Shown in pieces: positions 41,963 through 52,920 of a DNA stretch of 64,000 nucleotides (position 1 is the stretch's first letter; every line of letters begins with the position of its first letter). This DNA is from Thermoplasmata archaeon. GTDB lineage: Archaea; Thermoplasmatota; Thermoplasmata; Thermoplasmatales; Thermoplasmataceae. The notes beneath the pieces were generated by a model that saw nothing but the letters and a program-made list of their open reading frames with translations, searched no databases and was not told where the DNA came from. A program made the position numbers and the translations under genes. The stretch covers positions 42,101 through 106,100 of the forward strand of contig WAQW01000003.1 in the NCBI GenBank assembly GCA_015520045.1. The letters are read 5' to 3'.

Positions 41963-43240
41963 GTGCCTGACCTCGATTTCCTGTATGAACTAAAACGAGA
42001 AGGAATAAAACTTGACCTTGAGACCATACGTTCATTCCTGAAAACAATAGGAGATCCACAGAATAATTTTAAAAGTGTCCACGTGGCCGGAACAAATGGA
42101 AAAGGTAGCGTTTCATGCATGCTGTACAATATACTCAAACAGAAGTTCAGGGTGGGACTGTACACCTCACCTCACCTGGTCAGGTTCAACGAGAGGATAA
42201 TACTCAAAGACGAATTCATACCCGATTCATATATCGACGGGTTTATGAGCAGATACAAACCACTGATTGTGAACCTCGCCAGGGAGAACAGAAATCCAAC
42301 ATTTTACGAAACTACAACCGCCATGGCCTTCAATTTTTTTTCAGAAGGTGGAGCTGACTTCGCATCTGTTGAGGTGGGATTAGGGGGCAGACTGGATGCC
42401 ACGAATGTTATCATTCCTGAAGTTTCTGTTATCACCTCCATCGGCTATGAACACTCTGACCGGCTCGGTACATCCCTTGAGCAGATATCCATAGAGAAGG
42501 GTGGAATAATAAAGGAGCATGTTCCTGTTGTTCTCGGAGAGAGAAATGCTAACGTAGTGAAACAGATACGAAAACTGGCAACAATCAGGGAAAGTGAGTT
42601 CATTGCGATCTCTCGTGATGCCATTATCCGGAACCTGCACACAGATGCTCATGGAACAGAGTTCAAACTGCTCACTAAAAAAAGGGAATACAGAATAAAA
42701 ACCAGACTTCTGGGTGATTACCAGGTCCGAAATATAGCAACATCTGTTCTAGCAGCTGAGATTCTAGAGCCCTACGGTATCGAGCGGGGAGACATAGAAC
42801 GCGGCATATCGCACACCATAGTACCGGGCAGGATGGAAATCATATCTTCAGAGCCACTGGTGGTGCTGGATTCTGCTCATAATCCCCAGGCCATGCGTTC
42901 TCTGGTAACCTCATTCAAAAAAATCCTCCCTGAGAAACCACACCTGGTCATAGGTATGCTCTCCGATAAGAACCACTATGGTTTTCTCCGTGCGGCATCG
43001 TCTCTGAGCGATTCTGTAACATTCACAACCCCGGACGAACCCGTAAGGGCAGAGAGCCCGAACAAACTCCTGCAAAAATCGAAGGGTATGTTCAGGAGGG
43101 CCAGAGTTATAGCAGATCCGGTGGAAGCATACAGGAGAGCAAGAGAGGAGTTTGAATCCGTTCTCGTGACGGGCTCCATATATTTAACGGGAATTATAAA
43201 AAAAATCGAGGGGTCCTCCCTGAAACCGTTTATAAGTTAG
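41963..43240 (+). CDS. folC: dihydrofolate synthase/folylpolyglutamate synthase
   Basis: VHVAGTNGKGSVSCML; ASVEVGLGGRLDATNVI; LDSAHNPQAM; GTG start. Confidence 0.92.
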   Translation: MPDLDFLYELKREGIKLDLETIRSFLKTIGDPQNNFKSVHVAGTNGKGSVSCMLYNILKQKFRVGLYTSPHLVRFNERIILKDEFIPDSYIDGFMSRYKPLIVNLARENRNPTFYETTTAMAFNFFSEGGADFASVEVGLGGRLDATNVIIPEVSVITSIGYEHSDRLGTSLEQISIEKGGIIKEHVPVVLGERNANVVKQIRKLATIRESEFIAISRDAIIRNLHTDAHGTEFKLLTKKREYRIKTRLLGDYQVRNIATSVLAAEILEPYGIERGDIERGISHTIVPGRMEIISSEPLVVLDSAHNPQAMRSLVTSFKKILPEKPHLVIGMLSDKNHYGFLRAASSLSDSVTFTTPDEPVRAESPNKLLQKSKGMFRRARVIADPVEAYRRAREEFESVLVTGSIYLTGIIKKIEGSSLKPFIS

Positions 43241-43321
43241 TATTTAAACCATACTATATGATCAGATATGGTTAAAAAAAGGTTTAGTATAGAATGACCA
43301 TGATCAACAACCGCGATTACT

Positions 43322-44626
43322 ATGAGCACTTATAACCCCTTTGAAAATATGGAGCAGAAGGTCGAAGCTGCATTTGAAGGGTTAAATGTTTTATCCAGTT
43401 CATATGTACCAGAGTACTTTCCCCATCGCGAGCAACAGATTGAAAGTATGGTCAAGGCCCTGGGAGTGATTCTTAAGAATAACCGTGCCTCCAACCTCAT
43501 ACTGTACGGAAAAAGCGGGACTGGAAAGACCTCTGTGACAAAATACATAACAAACATGCTGAGGGAGGCTACCTCGAACAAGGTTCGGGTAATTTATATC
43601 AACTGCCAGGTTTATGATTCTCCCTACTCCATCATGGTCACCATTGTGAATTCAATCACGGATGATGTGAACTCACAGATACCATCTCTCGGCTGGCCAC
43701 TTGACAAGATCTATCAGGAGTTTCTTAACAGAATGAACGGTTCAAACAAATATGTTCTTGTGGTTCTGGATGAGATAGATAAGCTGGTAGAGAAGAACGG
43801 CGGTGATTCCCTGTATGTTATCCTCAAGGCGGTCGATGAAGAGCTCATAGGGTCTCGCATCTCAATAATAGGAATAACCAACTACACATCCTTTGCTGAG
43901 AAACTCGATGCGAGGGTGAGAAGCAGGTTGAATCAGGAGAGCATAATTTTTCAGCCGTATGATGCCACTCAGCTAAGAGATATACTGGCTGAGAGACTCA
44001 AGTCTCTGAATGGCAAGGGTGTCATTGAGGATTCGGCCATAAACCTGTGTGCTGCCATAGCCGCAAGAGAACACGGAGATGCCAGAAAGGCCATTGATCT
44101 CATGAGGATCTCAATAGAAATGGCTATACGTGAACACAGTGACAAGGTCACGGAACGCGAAGTATACCGTGCCAGAAACAAGTTTGAACTTGATGTCCTG
44201 CACGAGAGTGTGCGATCACTCCCCCTTCACACCAAAATAGTACTTCTAAGTGTCGTTCTGACACAGAGGGTTGCGAACCGCCCTATCTACACCGGTGAGG
44301 TGTACGAAAATTACAGAAGAATATGTGAGGAGTTATCCATGCAGGCCCTTACATCAAGAAGGGTGAGCGATCTTCTTGCCGATCTCGATGATATTGGTCT
44401 GATTGTATCTCTCAACAAGAGTCTTGGTAGGGCTGGAAGAAGCAGGTTTTTGAGGGTCCCAGACCATCTAGATCTTATAGAGGAGTACGTCCTCGAGGAT
44501 GAGCAGCTCTCAACGTTTAAGGGTGTGAAGCTCTCCAAACAACAGCGGCTTAGAGGCATAACGGAAGATGATGAGAGGGACTTGAGAGATCTTCTGAATG
44601 CCCGGATTGACAGACATCAGGGGTGA
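43322..44626 (+). CDS. Orc1/Cdc6 replication initiator (paralog 2)
   Basis: EYFPHREQQIESM; ILYGKSGTGKTSVTKYI; VVLDEIDKL; GDARKAIDLMRISIEMA. Confidence 0.95.
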   Translation: MSTYNPFENMEQKVEAAFEGLNVLSSSYVPEYFPHREQQIESMVKALGVILKNNRASNLILYGKSGTGKTSVTKYITNMLREATSNKVRVIYINCQVYDSPYSIMVTIVNSITDDVNSQIPSLGWPLDKIYQEFLNRMNGSNKYVLVVLDEIDKLVEKNGGDSLYVILKAVDEELIGSRISIIGITNYTSFAEKLDARVRSRLNQESIIFQPYDATQLRDILAERLKSLNGKGVIEDSAINLCAAIAAREHGDARKAIDLMRISIEMAIREHSDKVTEREVYRARNKFELDVLHESVRSLPLHTKIVLLSVVLTQRVANRPIYTGEVYENYRRICEELSMQALTSRRVSDLLADLDDIGLIVSLNKSLGRAGRSRFLRVPDHLDLIEEYVLEDEQLSTFKGVKLSKQQRLRGITEDDERDLRDLLNARIDRHQG

Positions 44627-45276
44627 ATATAGCACATATCATCCACTATCCTGTTCGTAACATAACCATACTTCATTGCAAAATCGTTAGTGGCATTAGT
44701 CCAGTCACAGTTATCAAGGAGCATTAAAAATCTATCCTTCATGGCGCCTCTCGCTGTCTCGAGCTCAAATGTGACGTGATCATAGGAATGATCGGAATCG
44801 TGGAGGAAGATGTCCGGAGGGCCGAGTGATCCTATGTTGGCGGGAAGGGTATCCCTCGTATTGCCTAACACAATCTTCCATCTCTTTTTCAGCTCAGCGG
44901 GAACCACAAACCCGATTGGTCTGGACGGAACATTTTCTCCGTAGTCTACTCCAAGATCGAAACTGAGCAATCTTCCACCACTCGATTCGAGAGCGGACAG
45001 GATGGAATAGCTGGTGGTACCCGGACCCACACCGGTCTCCACTACGATCTCTGGCTTCATCGATGCCACCACAGCATAAATGAAGGACAGTTCAGATTCA
45101 GATACCTGCCAGTAGTTAAGTCCTCCAGTTTTCTGCCTCACATAATCAACGATTTTCCTGGACCGGCTAAGATTCTCCCTGAAATGGGATGCCTCTATGG
45201 ACAGAAAGGACAGTAGCTCACTGTAGTTTCCTGCCTGTAGAGTCAAACTTAACTTCCTCTTCAACGCCCAGCACAA
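44617..45276 (-). CDS. class I SAM-dependent methyltransferase (Methyltransf_24-like)
   Basis: VVETGVGPGTTSYSILSALESSGGRLLSFDLG; IFLHDSDHSYDHV. Confidence 0.75.
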   Translation of the reverse strand: MCWALKRKLSLTLQAGNYSELLSFLSIEASHFRENLSRSRKIVDYVRQKTGGLNYWQVSESELSFIYAVVASMKPEIVVETGVGPGTTSYSILSALESSGGRLLSFDLGVDYGENVPSRPIGFVVPAELKKRWKIVLGNTRDTLPANIGSLGPPDIFLHDSDHSYDHVTFELETARGAMKDRFLMLLDNCDWTNATNDFAMKYGYVTNRIVDDMCYIHP

Positions 45277-45925
45277 TGGCCATCTGACCGTTACCCTCGA
45301 GCTTTCTCTTGAATTCCTGTGGGTCTGTGTGGATCAGATCGAAGGTGTTGTAGTGCATGGGAATAATGTATCTGGAACCCAGGAGTCTGGAAGCGTAAAG
45401 GGCCTCGGGAATACCCATTGTGAAATAACCACCTATGGGAAGAAGTGAGATCTCAGGTCTGTACATCTCCTTTATCAGACTCATATCCCCAAACAGACCG
45501 GTATCGCCAGCATGATATAGAGTGAGGTCATCTTCGATAACAACTCCCATGGGAGGACCGGCATATTTACCGTTGTAAGTGGAAGAGTGTATGGCGAAAA
45601 CTGATTTGAAGGTAACACCGTCAATCTCAACGCCCCCGCCGTAGTTGATACCATGGAACTCTATGTCATCGTTCTCTTCCTGGAGCATCCATGCCAGCTC
45701 CACCATTGTGACAATTGGAGCATTATTTTTTCTAGCGATATCAACAGCATCTCCGAGATGATCGGAGTGCGCATGTGTAACAACCACAATATCTGCCTTC
45801 AATTCGTCCTTCGAGACTTTCGCAGAGGGATTCCCCGTTATGAAGGGATCTATGAGAATCTTCTTCGTCTTGCCGACCGTAAAGGATGCGTGCCCATGCC
45901 ACCTGACCCTGAACTCATCTACCAT
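45218..45925 (-). CDS. metal-dependent hydrolase, UPF0173/beta-lactamase superfamily
   Basis: RWHGHASFTV; VVTHAHSDHLGDA; LYHAGDTGLF. Confidence 0.9.
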   Translation of the reverse strand: MVDEFRVRWHGHASFTVGKTKKILIDPFITGNPSAKVSKDELKADIVVVTHAHSDHLGDAVDIARKNNAPIVTMVELAWMLQEENDDIEFHGINYGGGVEIDGVTFKSVFAIHSSTYNGKYAGPPMGVVIEDDLTLYHAGDTGLFGDMSLIKEMYRPEISLLPIGGYFTMGIPEALYASRLLGSRYIIPMHYNTFDLIHTDPQEFKRKLEGNGQMAIVLGVEEEVKFDSTGRKLQ

Positions 45926-46058
45926 ACTCTCACATTATTTTTTGGTATTTTGTTTTTACCCTGCATCGCATTCCGGGATAAACACACCAACTTTCAGAGA
46001 ATTTTCAGGATACGGTAAAAAAGTAAAATTTGGAGTGCCCTGTGAATGCACTCCTGCA

Positions 46059-46985
46059 TCAATAAATTTTCTTATCTCGAAAGGTTTCAACAGGATCGAC
46101 TACTGTCGTTCCGTCATCTAAGGATACAACCTGAGTTGCCGGCGGGTTTTCCATATATCCACTCACATATTCAGAGATTCTCCTGGGAAGTCCGGGCATA
46201 GTGCGGTTCTCAAAGAATATTCCCGTTGGAATCCTCTCGCCGAACTCCAGAGCACGGACATAGGCCTTCTCAAATTTGGCGGACAACTCATCTTCATCAC
46301 CGGGATTCACCACGGGATCCCATGAGGGGTCATCTTCAAGCTTGTAAACATTTTTTCTATAGACCTCCATAGTATTGATGTTGTTGTAGGTGGGACATGG
46401 CTGGAGAATATCTATGACGGCAGATCCCTCGTGGAGTATACCTTTCTTAATGATCTCCTTCAGCTGCACGGTATCGAAGGAGAAGCCACGGGCAACAAAC
46501 GTGTAGCCAGATGATAGAGCGAGCGTGACAGGATTTATCCTGTTGAGTATATTTGGCCGAAACAACCCTTTCGTCTTCATTCCCATAGGCATGGTGGGAG
46601 AGCTCTGCCCCTTTGTCAGGCCGTATACCTGATTGTCAAATACAAGAATCGTTAGACCAGAATTTCTTCTTCCCTCACCGACAAAGTGACCGGCGCCAAT
46701 GCCTAGCAGATCACCATCTCCCCCGGTGACTATAACATTCAGGGCAGGATTTGCAAGCTTTATACCTGCAGCGAAGGGGATGCCCCTTCCATGCAGAGTA
46801 TGCATTCCAGCAACGTTCACATAGTGGGGAGTCTTTCCAGAGCAACCGATACCAGAAACCAGAGCAACCTGCTCGGGATCAAATTTAAGCTCAGAAAGGG
46901 CCATTGTGAGGGCCCTCAGTATTCCAAAATTCCCACATCCGGGACACCAATCCACAGTGAGATCTGTGGTAAACTTATGCACCAT
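46059..46985 (-). CDS. 2-oxoacid:ferredoxin oxidoreductase beta subunit
   Basis: DWCPGCGNFGILRAL; TGGDGDLLGIGAGHFV. Confidence 0.93.
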   Translation of the reverse strand: MVHKFTTDLTVDWCPGCGNFGILRALTMALSELKFDPEQVALVSGIGCSGKTPHYVNVAGMHTLHGRGIPFAAGIKLANPALNVIVTGGDGDLLGIGAGHFVGEGRRNSGLTILVFDNQVYGLTKGQSSPTMPMGMKTKGLFRPNILNRINPVTLALSSGYTFVARGFSFDTVQLKEIIKKGILHEGSAVIDILQPCPTYNNINTMEVYRKNVYKLEDDPSWDPVVNPGDEDELSAKFEKAYVRALEFGERIPTGIFFENRTMPGLPRRISEYVSGYMENPPATQVVSLDDGTTVVDPVETFRDKKIY

Positions 46986-48873
46986 TTCTCAACACCACCT
47001 TTTTCTCAGCACCAGAAAGAATCTTCTTAACCGCGTCAAGAAGTTCCTCCTCGGTTATGTGCCTGCCATTGTATTTCAGGATATTGTTCTCAATTTTGAA
47101 GCTCGTTCTCTGCTCAATCACCATAGCAGCCTGTGACACCATATTGCTTTCCACCGCTATAACGGTCTTCGACTTCTTCAGAGCAGTGTATACAAAATCG
47201 ACAGGAAACGGCTCAAACATTTTCAGGAATAACATCTTTGCGGAGATCCCTTCCTCCCTGAGATCATCGATAACATCAAGAACAACACCTTTCTGGCTTC
47301 CCCACGTTACAATGGTTACGGGAGCGTTTTCATCTCCGAACAGTTCGACGCGGTCCCTAACGGGAATCTCGGCCTCAATGGTCTCTTCTTTTCTCATCCT
47401 CTTTTCCATCTGCTTCTCTCTCATAACGGAATCCTCCGTCACATGGCCGAGTTCGTCGTGCTCATCGCCCGTCATCCAGAAAATGTTTTTGCCAAAGTAT
47501 CCGATGGGGGATATTCCATTGTTTGTGTCGGTGGTATATCTCTTAATTATACCACCTTCCTCCGAGATAAGAGGCTTTACTATCTTCACCCTCTTTGTGT
47601 CAATCTCATTGAGAACCTCCACGGTGTTTGCCAGATATTTATCTATGAGGTGAATGACCGGAACCTGGTATCGCTGGGCATAATTGATCGCTCTTATGGA
47701 ATCATAAATGCAATCCTCAACATCCCCAGATGATATCACCACACGCGGAAATTCACCGTGACCTGTGTTGAGAGCAAAGAGAAGATCGGCCTGCTGGTTC
47801 CTTGTTGGAAGACCAGTGCTTGGCCCACCCCTCTGGTAGAGAGTTATCACAACGGGAATCTCAACCATTCCAGCAAAGGAAATTGCTTCGGCCATGAGGG
47901 CGAAACCAGGCCCGCTTGTGGCGGTTGACGTAACAGCGCCAGTGAGGGAGGCCCCACTGGCCATTGCTATGGCGGCTATCTCGTCCTCTGTCTGTATAAC
48001 TGTGACCCCTTCCTTCTCAAGGGTATTCTTTTCGTTCTCCAGAAGATGCAGGGAGTCATGCTCCTCAAGCACAGTGCTCTCATCGCTTGCGGGCGTTATC
48101 GGGTAATAAGACTGGAACCTGAGCCCCCCCATAACCTTACCTATGGCTGCGGCATCGTTTCCGGTAAGCATTAGCTTGGGCGGTTCTCCATTCCTTGGAA
48201 GATTGGTGACTCTCAGTTTTTTGCTCTCACAGTACTCGTAAGCGGCTGAGGCAACCTTTAGATTCGGCTCAATAACGTGCTTTTTTGTGGAGAAGGCTGC
48301 TTTTATGGCTTCCTCTGTATACTTAAGATCAACACCCAGAATGGCCAAAGTTATCGCAGCTCCAAAGGTGTTGAAGTATCTCGTTGCCGGTCCCTCAGGA
48401 ACAGCATCGAGTATGATCTCAGAAAATGGTATTGCAATGGATGTTGCTCCCCTTCTCTCCATGAGGGTGATCATCCCCTTGACATTCTCCGGAAGCGATT
48501 CTTTCTGTAGGGTTTCCCTTATTCTCCTGACGGTATCGCGCATGATCATTCTGGATCTGTCCAGTTCGGACCCCTCAAAGGAGGAATCGTAGATTACTCG
48601 AGTTCCCTTTCCAACGTTGATGAGATGTTCGAACACAGTATCCGGGTCCAGCGCAGTGAGAACGTCGACCGGATATTTCAGCGATCTGGGCTTCACCTCC
48701 TTTACACGCAGATGCATGTAGCTGTGACGCCCCTTTATATTGGAGTGGTATTCTCTCGTAGACAGTACCGGATAGCCGGCGTAGGCAAATGCCCTGCTTA
48801 CCATTGTGGAGGATGTGTCAATACCTCCACCCTGCGGTCCCCCCAGAAGTATGTTTATATCTATTTTTGACAT
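46975..48873 (-). CDS. 2-oxoacid:ferredoxin oxidoreductase alpha subunit (gamma-alpha fusion)
   Basis: GGPQGGGIDTSSTMVSRAFAYAGYPVLSTREYHSNIKG; YYPITPASDESTVLE; TSTATSGPGFALMAE. Confidence 0.93.
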   Translation of the reverse strand: MSKIDINILLGGPQGGGIDTSSTMVSRAFAYAGYPVLSTREYHSNIKGRHSYMHLRVKEVKPRSLKYPVDVLTALDPDTVFEHLINVGKGTRVIYDSSFEGSELDRSRMIMRDTVRRIRETLQKESLPENVKGMITLMERRGATSIAIPFSEIILDAVPEGPATRYFNTFGAAITLAILGVDLKYTEEAIKAAFSTKKHVIEPNLKVASAAYEYCESKKLRVTNLPRNGEPPKLMLTGNDAAAIGKVMGGLRFQSYYPITPASDESTVLEEHDSLHLLENEKNTLEKEGVTVIQTEDEIAAIAMASGASLTGAVTSTATSGPGFALMAEAISFAGMVEIPVVITLYQRGGPSTGLPTRNQQADLLFALNTGHGEFPRVVISSGDVEDCIYDSIRAINYAQRYQVPVIHLIDKYLANTVEVLNEIDTKRVKIVKPLISEEGGIIKRYTTDTNNGISPIGYFGKNIFWMTGDEHDELGHVTEDSVMREKQMEKRMRKEETIEAEIPVRDRVELFGDENAPVTIVTWGSQKGVVLDVIDDLREEGISAKMLFLKMFEPFPVDFVYTALKKSKTVIAVESNMVSQAAMVIEQRTSFKIENNILKYNGRHITEEELLDAVKKILSGAEKKVVLRNGA

Positions 48874-49305
48874 TTTGAGGAAGGTATCACTGACCTATTA
48901 AAATAGTTAAGCAATGAGTTTTATCCTATTTAAATCACACGTCTGTTGGCAGATATCCCGCGGATCGACATTTCTGTGGTGAGATCTGGCAGCATAAGAG
49001 AAAATCATTTTGGAGACTACCATACCACAACTCCCCGGTGATCCATATTCACCATTTTTAGTAATTCCGTTAATTATCAGGATAAAATATATGCAATATT
49101 CTGCCTCTCAATTTCAGGTGTGAAAAAAGATCTTTAGGTCGAGGCATATATCTGGAAACATAGCAGATTTTATCATTTTGTTCCTTTCATCTTCTGTGGT
49201 TCATGATTCCTGGTGGCTATTTCATGACCAGGCTATCCATGATACAGGCTTGCTGAAAAAAGGGTGGTTTGATAATTTTATACCTTCCCAGACATTACGG
49301 TTTCT

Positions 49306-49599
49306 ATGTATACAGTATTGCATTTCGAAAGCGGGGGTGAGGAGGTGTACCGGAAGCTGATCTCCGATGATGAGATTGGCCGGCAAACCATAATATTGCG
49401 GGATGCCTCCAAAGTCTCCTCCAAGCTCAAAGGTTCAATCGTAATCGTTGAGGGTAATGACAGCATTGTTGAGAAGGCGATCGAACTTGCGGGTGGCGGT
49501 GCACACAAACTCAAAGAGGACCTCTCGGAGAAGATATACAGGAAGATAAAAGAGGAAGAGGAACAAGCAGACCAGGGGGTTGGGTTTCTTTTTGACTAA
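49306..49599 (+). CDS. small conserved hypothetical protein
   Basis: 97-aa ORF whose 3' end overlaps the UPF0200 kinase-like gene. Confidence 0.55.
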   Translation: MYTVLHFESGGEEVYRKLISDDEIGRQTIILRDASKVSSKLKGSIVIVEGNDSIVEKAIELAGGGAHKLKEDLSEKIYRKIKEEEEQADQGVGFLFD

Positions 49600-50140
49600 T
49601 CCATCGGTTATTGTAACGGGAATGCCCGGTGCGGGAAAAGACGAATTTATCAAGGTTGCTCTGGAAAGAGGTTATAAAGAATATCACATGGGTGACGTTG
49701 TGCGATACCACGCAAGGAAAAGCAACATCCCGGTTTCTGACGAATCCATTGGAAAATTTGCAACCGATGAGCGAAAACGATACGGGATGCACATATGGGC
49801 AGCTCGCACGGTTGCACAGATGAAAGGAAAAGAGAAGGTCGTTATAGATGGGTTGCGGAACATGGAGGAGCTTGATTACTTCCGCAAAAACCTCAGGTGC
49901 CTTTATGTGGTTGCTATTTTTGCCAGCAGAAAAGATCGTTTGGAGAGAATACTCAGAAGGGGCAGGGAGGACGATGTTAAGAGTGAGGAAGGTCTCATCA
50001 GAAGAGATAGCAGGGAGCTTTCCTGGGGAATAGGAGAGGTGATTGCCCTTGCCGACTACACGCTGGTAAATGATGGAACACTTGGCGACTTCAAGCAGAA
50101 AGCAGGTCGCCTTCTCGACAAACTATCAGTTAAAAAGTGA
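49580..50140 (+). CDS. P-loop nucleotide kinase-like protein (UPF0200)
   Basis: VIVTGMPGAGKDEFIKVALERGY; VVIDGLRNMEELDYFR. Confidence 0.85.
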   Translation: MGFFLTNPSVIVTGMPGAGKDEFIKVALERGYKEYHMGDVVRYHARKSNIPVSDESIGKFATDERKRYGMHIWAARTVAQMKGKEKVVIDGLRNMEELDYFRKNLRCLYVVAIFASRKDRLERILRRGREDDVKSEEGLIRRDSRELSWGIGEVIALADYTLVNDGTLGDFKQKAGRLLDKLSVKK

Positions 50141-50941
50141 TCACATTCTCCTTGATGCATAATTTACGAGAGCATCGAAGAATGCTTTGCCAGTGGGCCT
50201 GTCAACATCACTTTTTTCCGCTTCGAAACCGAAATATATTCTCTCAGGGTGCGGCATGAGCCCAATTATATTCCCGCCCTCATTGCTGATGGCCGCCACA
50301 TTCCCTTCAGAACCATTTGGATTCCACGGATATCCTGCCTCATTTCCCAGAGGGTCTGTGTACCGGAAAACAACCTGTCCACTGCCAAGTATCTCATCCC
50401 TCAAGGACGTGGACGAATATACTATACGCCCCTCAAGATGGGCAACCGGAACCTCCCATGATTTTCTGGTGGAAAAGATATCCCCAAAGATGGGGTTTCT
50501 CCCCGAGTACCTCACGAAGGTGGTCCGGCTCTCAAAACGGTTGCTCATGTTAAGCGTCAGGGCGATGCCTCCTTTCATGTCATGCGACGTGGGAAGAAGC
50601 TTCATTTCCGTAAGGACCTGGAAACCGTTGCAAACCCCTATAATGGGTATCCGCTCCTCATCCAGAAAAATGAGGTCTTCCAGCGCAGCGTGTTTTAACC
50701 TGAACGCCATTATGGCACCGGCCCTCACATAATCACCGGCAGAGAAGCCCCCGGGAATAAAAACAATATGATAATCGCGAAGGGATGTGGTACCTCTTTC
50801 CAGCTCCTTTATGTGAACAAACTCTGGTCTGGCCCCACTTCTCTTAAGGGCATGAAACGCTTCGTCCTCGTTGTTGGTACCCTCCATCCGCAGAACCGCA
50901 GCTCTGGGGGGATCATCCGCTCTAATCCTATCACTGACCAC
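50141..50941 (-). CDS. purQ: phosphoribosylformylglycinamidine synthase subunit PurQ
   Basis: [52 protein letters not shown] start. Confidence 0.93.
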   Translation of the reverse strand: MVSDRIRADDPPRAAVLRMEGTNNEDEAFHALKRSGARPEFVHIKELERGTTSLRDYHIVFIPGGFSAGDYVRAGAIMAFRLKHAALEDLIFLDEERIPIIGVCNGFQVLTEMKLLPTSHDMKGGIALTLNMSNRFESRTTFVRYSGRNPIFGDIFSTRKSWEVPVAHLEGRIVYSSTSLRDEILGSGQVVFRYTDPLGNEAGYPWNPNGSEGNVAAISNEGGNIIGLMPHPERIYFGFEAEKSDVDRPTGKAFFDALVNYASRRM

Positions 50942-51080
50942 GCCTGCTCTCCTTGGATTTCATGCGCAGACCTGTGTAGCCACACTTTCTACACCTGGTC
51001 GCGTTGGGAGGATTTCTCGCATAGCATTTCATACATATCTTCTTGTTGAGTCTTCTCTCAATAGCTTCTGCAAATGGCAT
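50931..51080 (-). CDS. rpl40e: 50S ribosomal protein L40e
   Basis: Hand translation [49 protein letters not shown] (two CxxC); absent from the ORF track, whose shortest entries are 60 aa. Confidence 0.92.
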   Translation of the reverse strand: MPFAEAIERRLNKKICMKCYARNPPNATRCRKCGYTGLRMKSKESRRGQ

Positions 51081-51157
51081 TTCAAGCACCGTAAAGTGAT
51101 CTCCATTGTGGATATGACCTTAATATAAATACCTGTGTGATCCTTTCTTTCAGTACA

Positions 51158-52720
51158 TCATGATATTCTGGGACCTATTATCATATAAAAGAAGAGGAAA
51201 ACCACCAACATGGTAAGGGAATTGGAGATCAACGTCACTAGCCTTTCATCTCTGAGAGATTTGAAAATTCTGTGCCGCGACGCAATCTTGAAGGTATCCT
51301 TGAAGAACTGGCCTCCATCAAGAATGGCAGCGGGAAGGGTGTTAAGGAGTGCAAGGAGAAGATTTATGTAGAACAGCCAGTAGAGTGTGTTCACAGAACC
51401 CCAGAAGAACCACCCCGAACCAGGGACCGTGAAGAGATTGGTAAGATATGAAGGCACTGGAGATAGCCCCTGAAATGGTAGAGACAGCATCTGAAATATT
51501 CCAACGGGAAAATCTGACACAGCAGAGTAGCCAAATATGATGGGTTTCATCTGCCCAATGGGAATTCCGGTCATTCCCATGTAGCTTATGGCTATTCCTA
51601 TAAAGCTCTCGCCCCTGTAATTTGCGCTGTTAGCCGATGGCTCGTACTTCTGATAGAAACTATACTTGGAAACTGTCTGAAGCGTGTAGTTTCGGAAATG
51701 CTCTCCAGAAAAATGCCCTCCAGAATAGGATATGACAGTTAAATTCACGAAAGATAGGGGCTTAACCGAATCAAGATAGGACGACAGAGAGGTCAGGTTC
51801 TTTATCACGACACCATCAAGGGCATACACAATTGACCCGGGGGGAACCCCTGCCTTCGCAGCGGGAAAGCCCGGATACAATCCATCGATCACCACTCCGG
51901 CTGGAACTGTCAGATTACTCACCCTGTGATCACTGTAGATCTGTACCGAAACCTTTTTACCAGGAGTGAACTGCGAATCGAGATAAAGAGATCCCAGCTG
52001 TTCTCCCGAAACACCACCTATGGAGAGTACCTCAACATGGGCAGTGAGGCTGCTATTCTGACTGAATGCACTATCAACAGAGCTGACGTAGAAGCCGCTG
52101 TGAGTTGGCTGGGCCGCTGGCATGAATGCCCCGACTATTAGCAAAAACGATACCAGGGTAATGATTATATTTATTCCAGCTCCAGATGCAAAAATCCTTC
52201 TTCTTACAACCGGATCTGCCTTCGAAATCTCATCCTGATCTGGTTCCACAAAGGCGCCAAGCGGAACGATGAAAAAGAGTCCTCCCACCGATTTGACATT
52301 TATACCGTGCTTTCTGGCAACCACACCGTGCATCATTTCATGTAGAACGACGGCGATGAAGAGAGCTACGGTTCCATATATCACCGGTATTGCAGGGTTT
52401 ATTCCAGGAATGGCCAAATATTCATTGAGAGGCGGGGAGGTGGCTACGTGAACCTGAGATATCAGGTATGCCTCATATATCAGAAATGCGAGCGACAGAA
52501 TTCCCCAGATCAGAAACATTGCAACGGACAGTTTTGAAAATCCTACAGCGGGAAATCTGCTGGCAATCCTATCCAGGATGTTTCTGTTCTTTGATGTCTT
52601 CACCATGAGTGCCGGACCATAAAGAGAGAAGTGTTTGCTTCTCCTTATTCGGTTAGCCATTGCATATATTCCGATCAACCAAAACACGACGGCCAGCAGA
52701 GCCAGGATGATGTTGTTCAT
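51158..52720 (-). CDS. M50-family (site-2 protease) membrane metalloprotease with PDZ-like domain
   Basis: AVVLHEMMHGVVARKHGI (HExxH); LPAAILDGGQFFKD; GVPPGSIVYALDGV. Confidence 0.88.
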   Translation of the reverse strand: MNNIILALLAVVFWLIGIYAMANRIRRSKHFSLYGPALMVKTSKNRNILDRIASRFPAVGFSKLSVAMFLIWGILSLAFLIYEAYLISQVHVATSPPLNEYLAIPGINPAIPVIYGTVALFIAVVLHEMMHGVVARKHGINVKSVGGLFFIVPLGAFVEPDQDEISKADPVVRRRIFASGAGINIIITLVSFLLIVGAFMPAAQPTHSGFYVSSVDSAFSQNSSLTAHVEVLSIGGVSGEQLGSLYLDSQFTPGKKVSVQIYSDHRVSNLTVPAGVVIDGLYPGFPAAKAGVPPGSIVYALDGVVIKNLTSLSSYLDSVKPLSFVNLTVISYSGGHFSGEHFRNYTLQTVSKYSFYQKYEPSANSANYRGESFIGIAISYMGMTGIPIGQMKPIIFGYSAVSDFPVGIFQMLSLPFQGLSPVPSYLTNLFTVPGSGWFFWGSVNTLYWLFYINLLLALLNTLPAAILDGGQFFKDTFKIASRHRIFKSLRDERLVTLISNSLTMLVVFLFFYMIIGPRIS

Positions 52721-52920
52721 GATGTGAAGTCAGCAACCATTATTAATATAAATAACTTTACGCAGAGGGTATACGGCATGCCTGTTTTACATTTGAAAAA
52801 GAGACTGTAGCATTTAAGCACTTATTGCACTCATCGTAGATTGAAGAAGCTGAGTGAAAGACATACCTCGTGAATGAAACAAACCATGTGGTTTCAAATT
52901 AGATAGGGAGTCTTCCCTTC

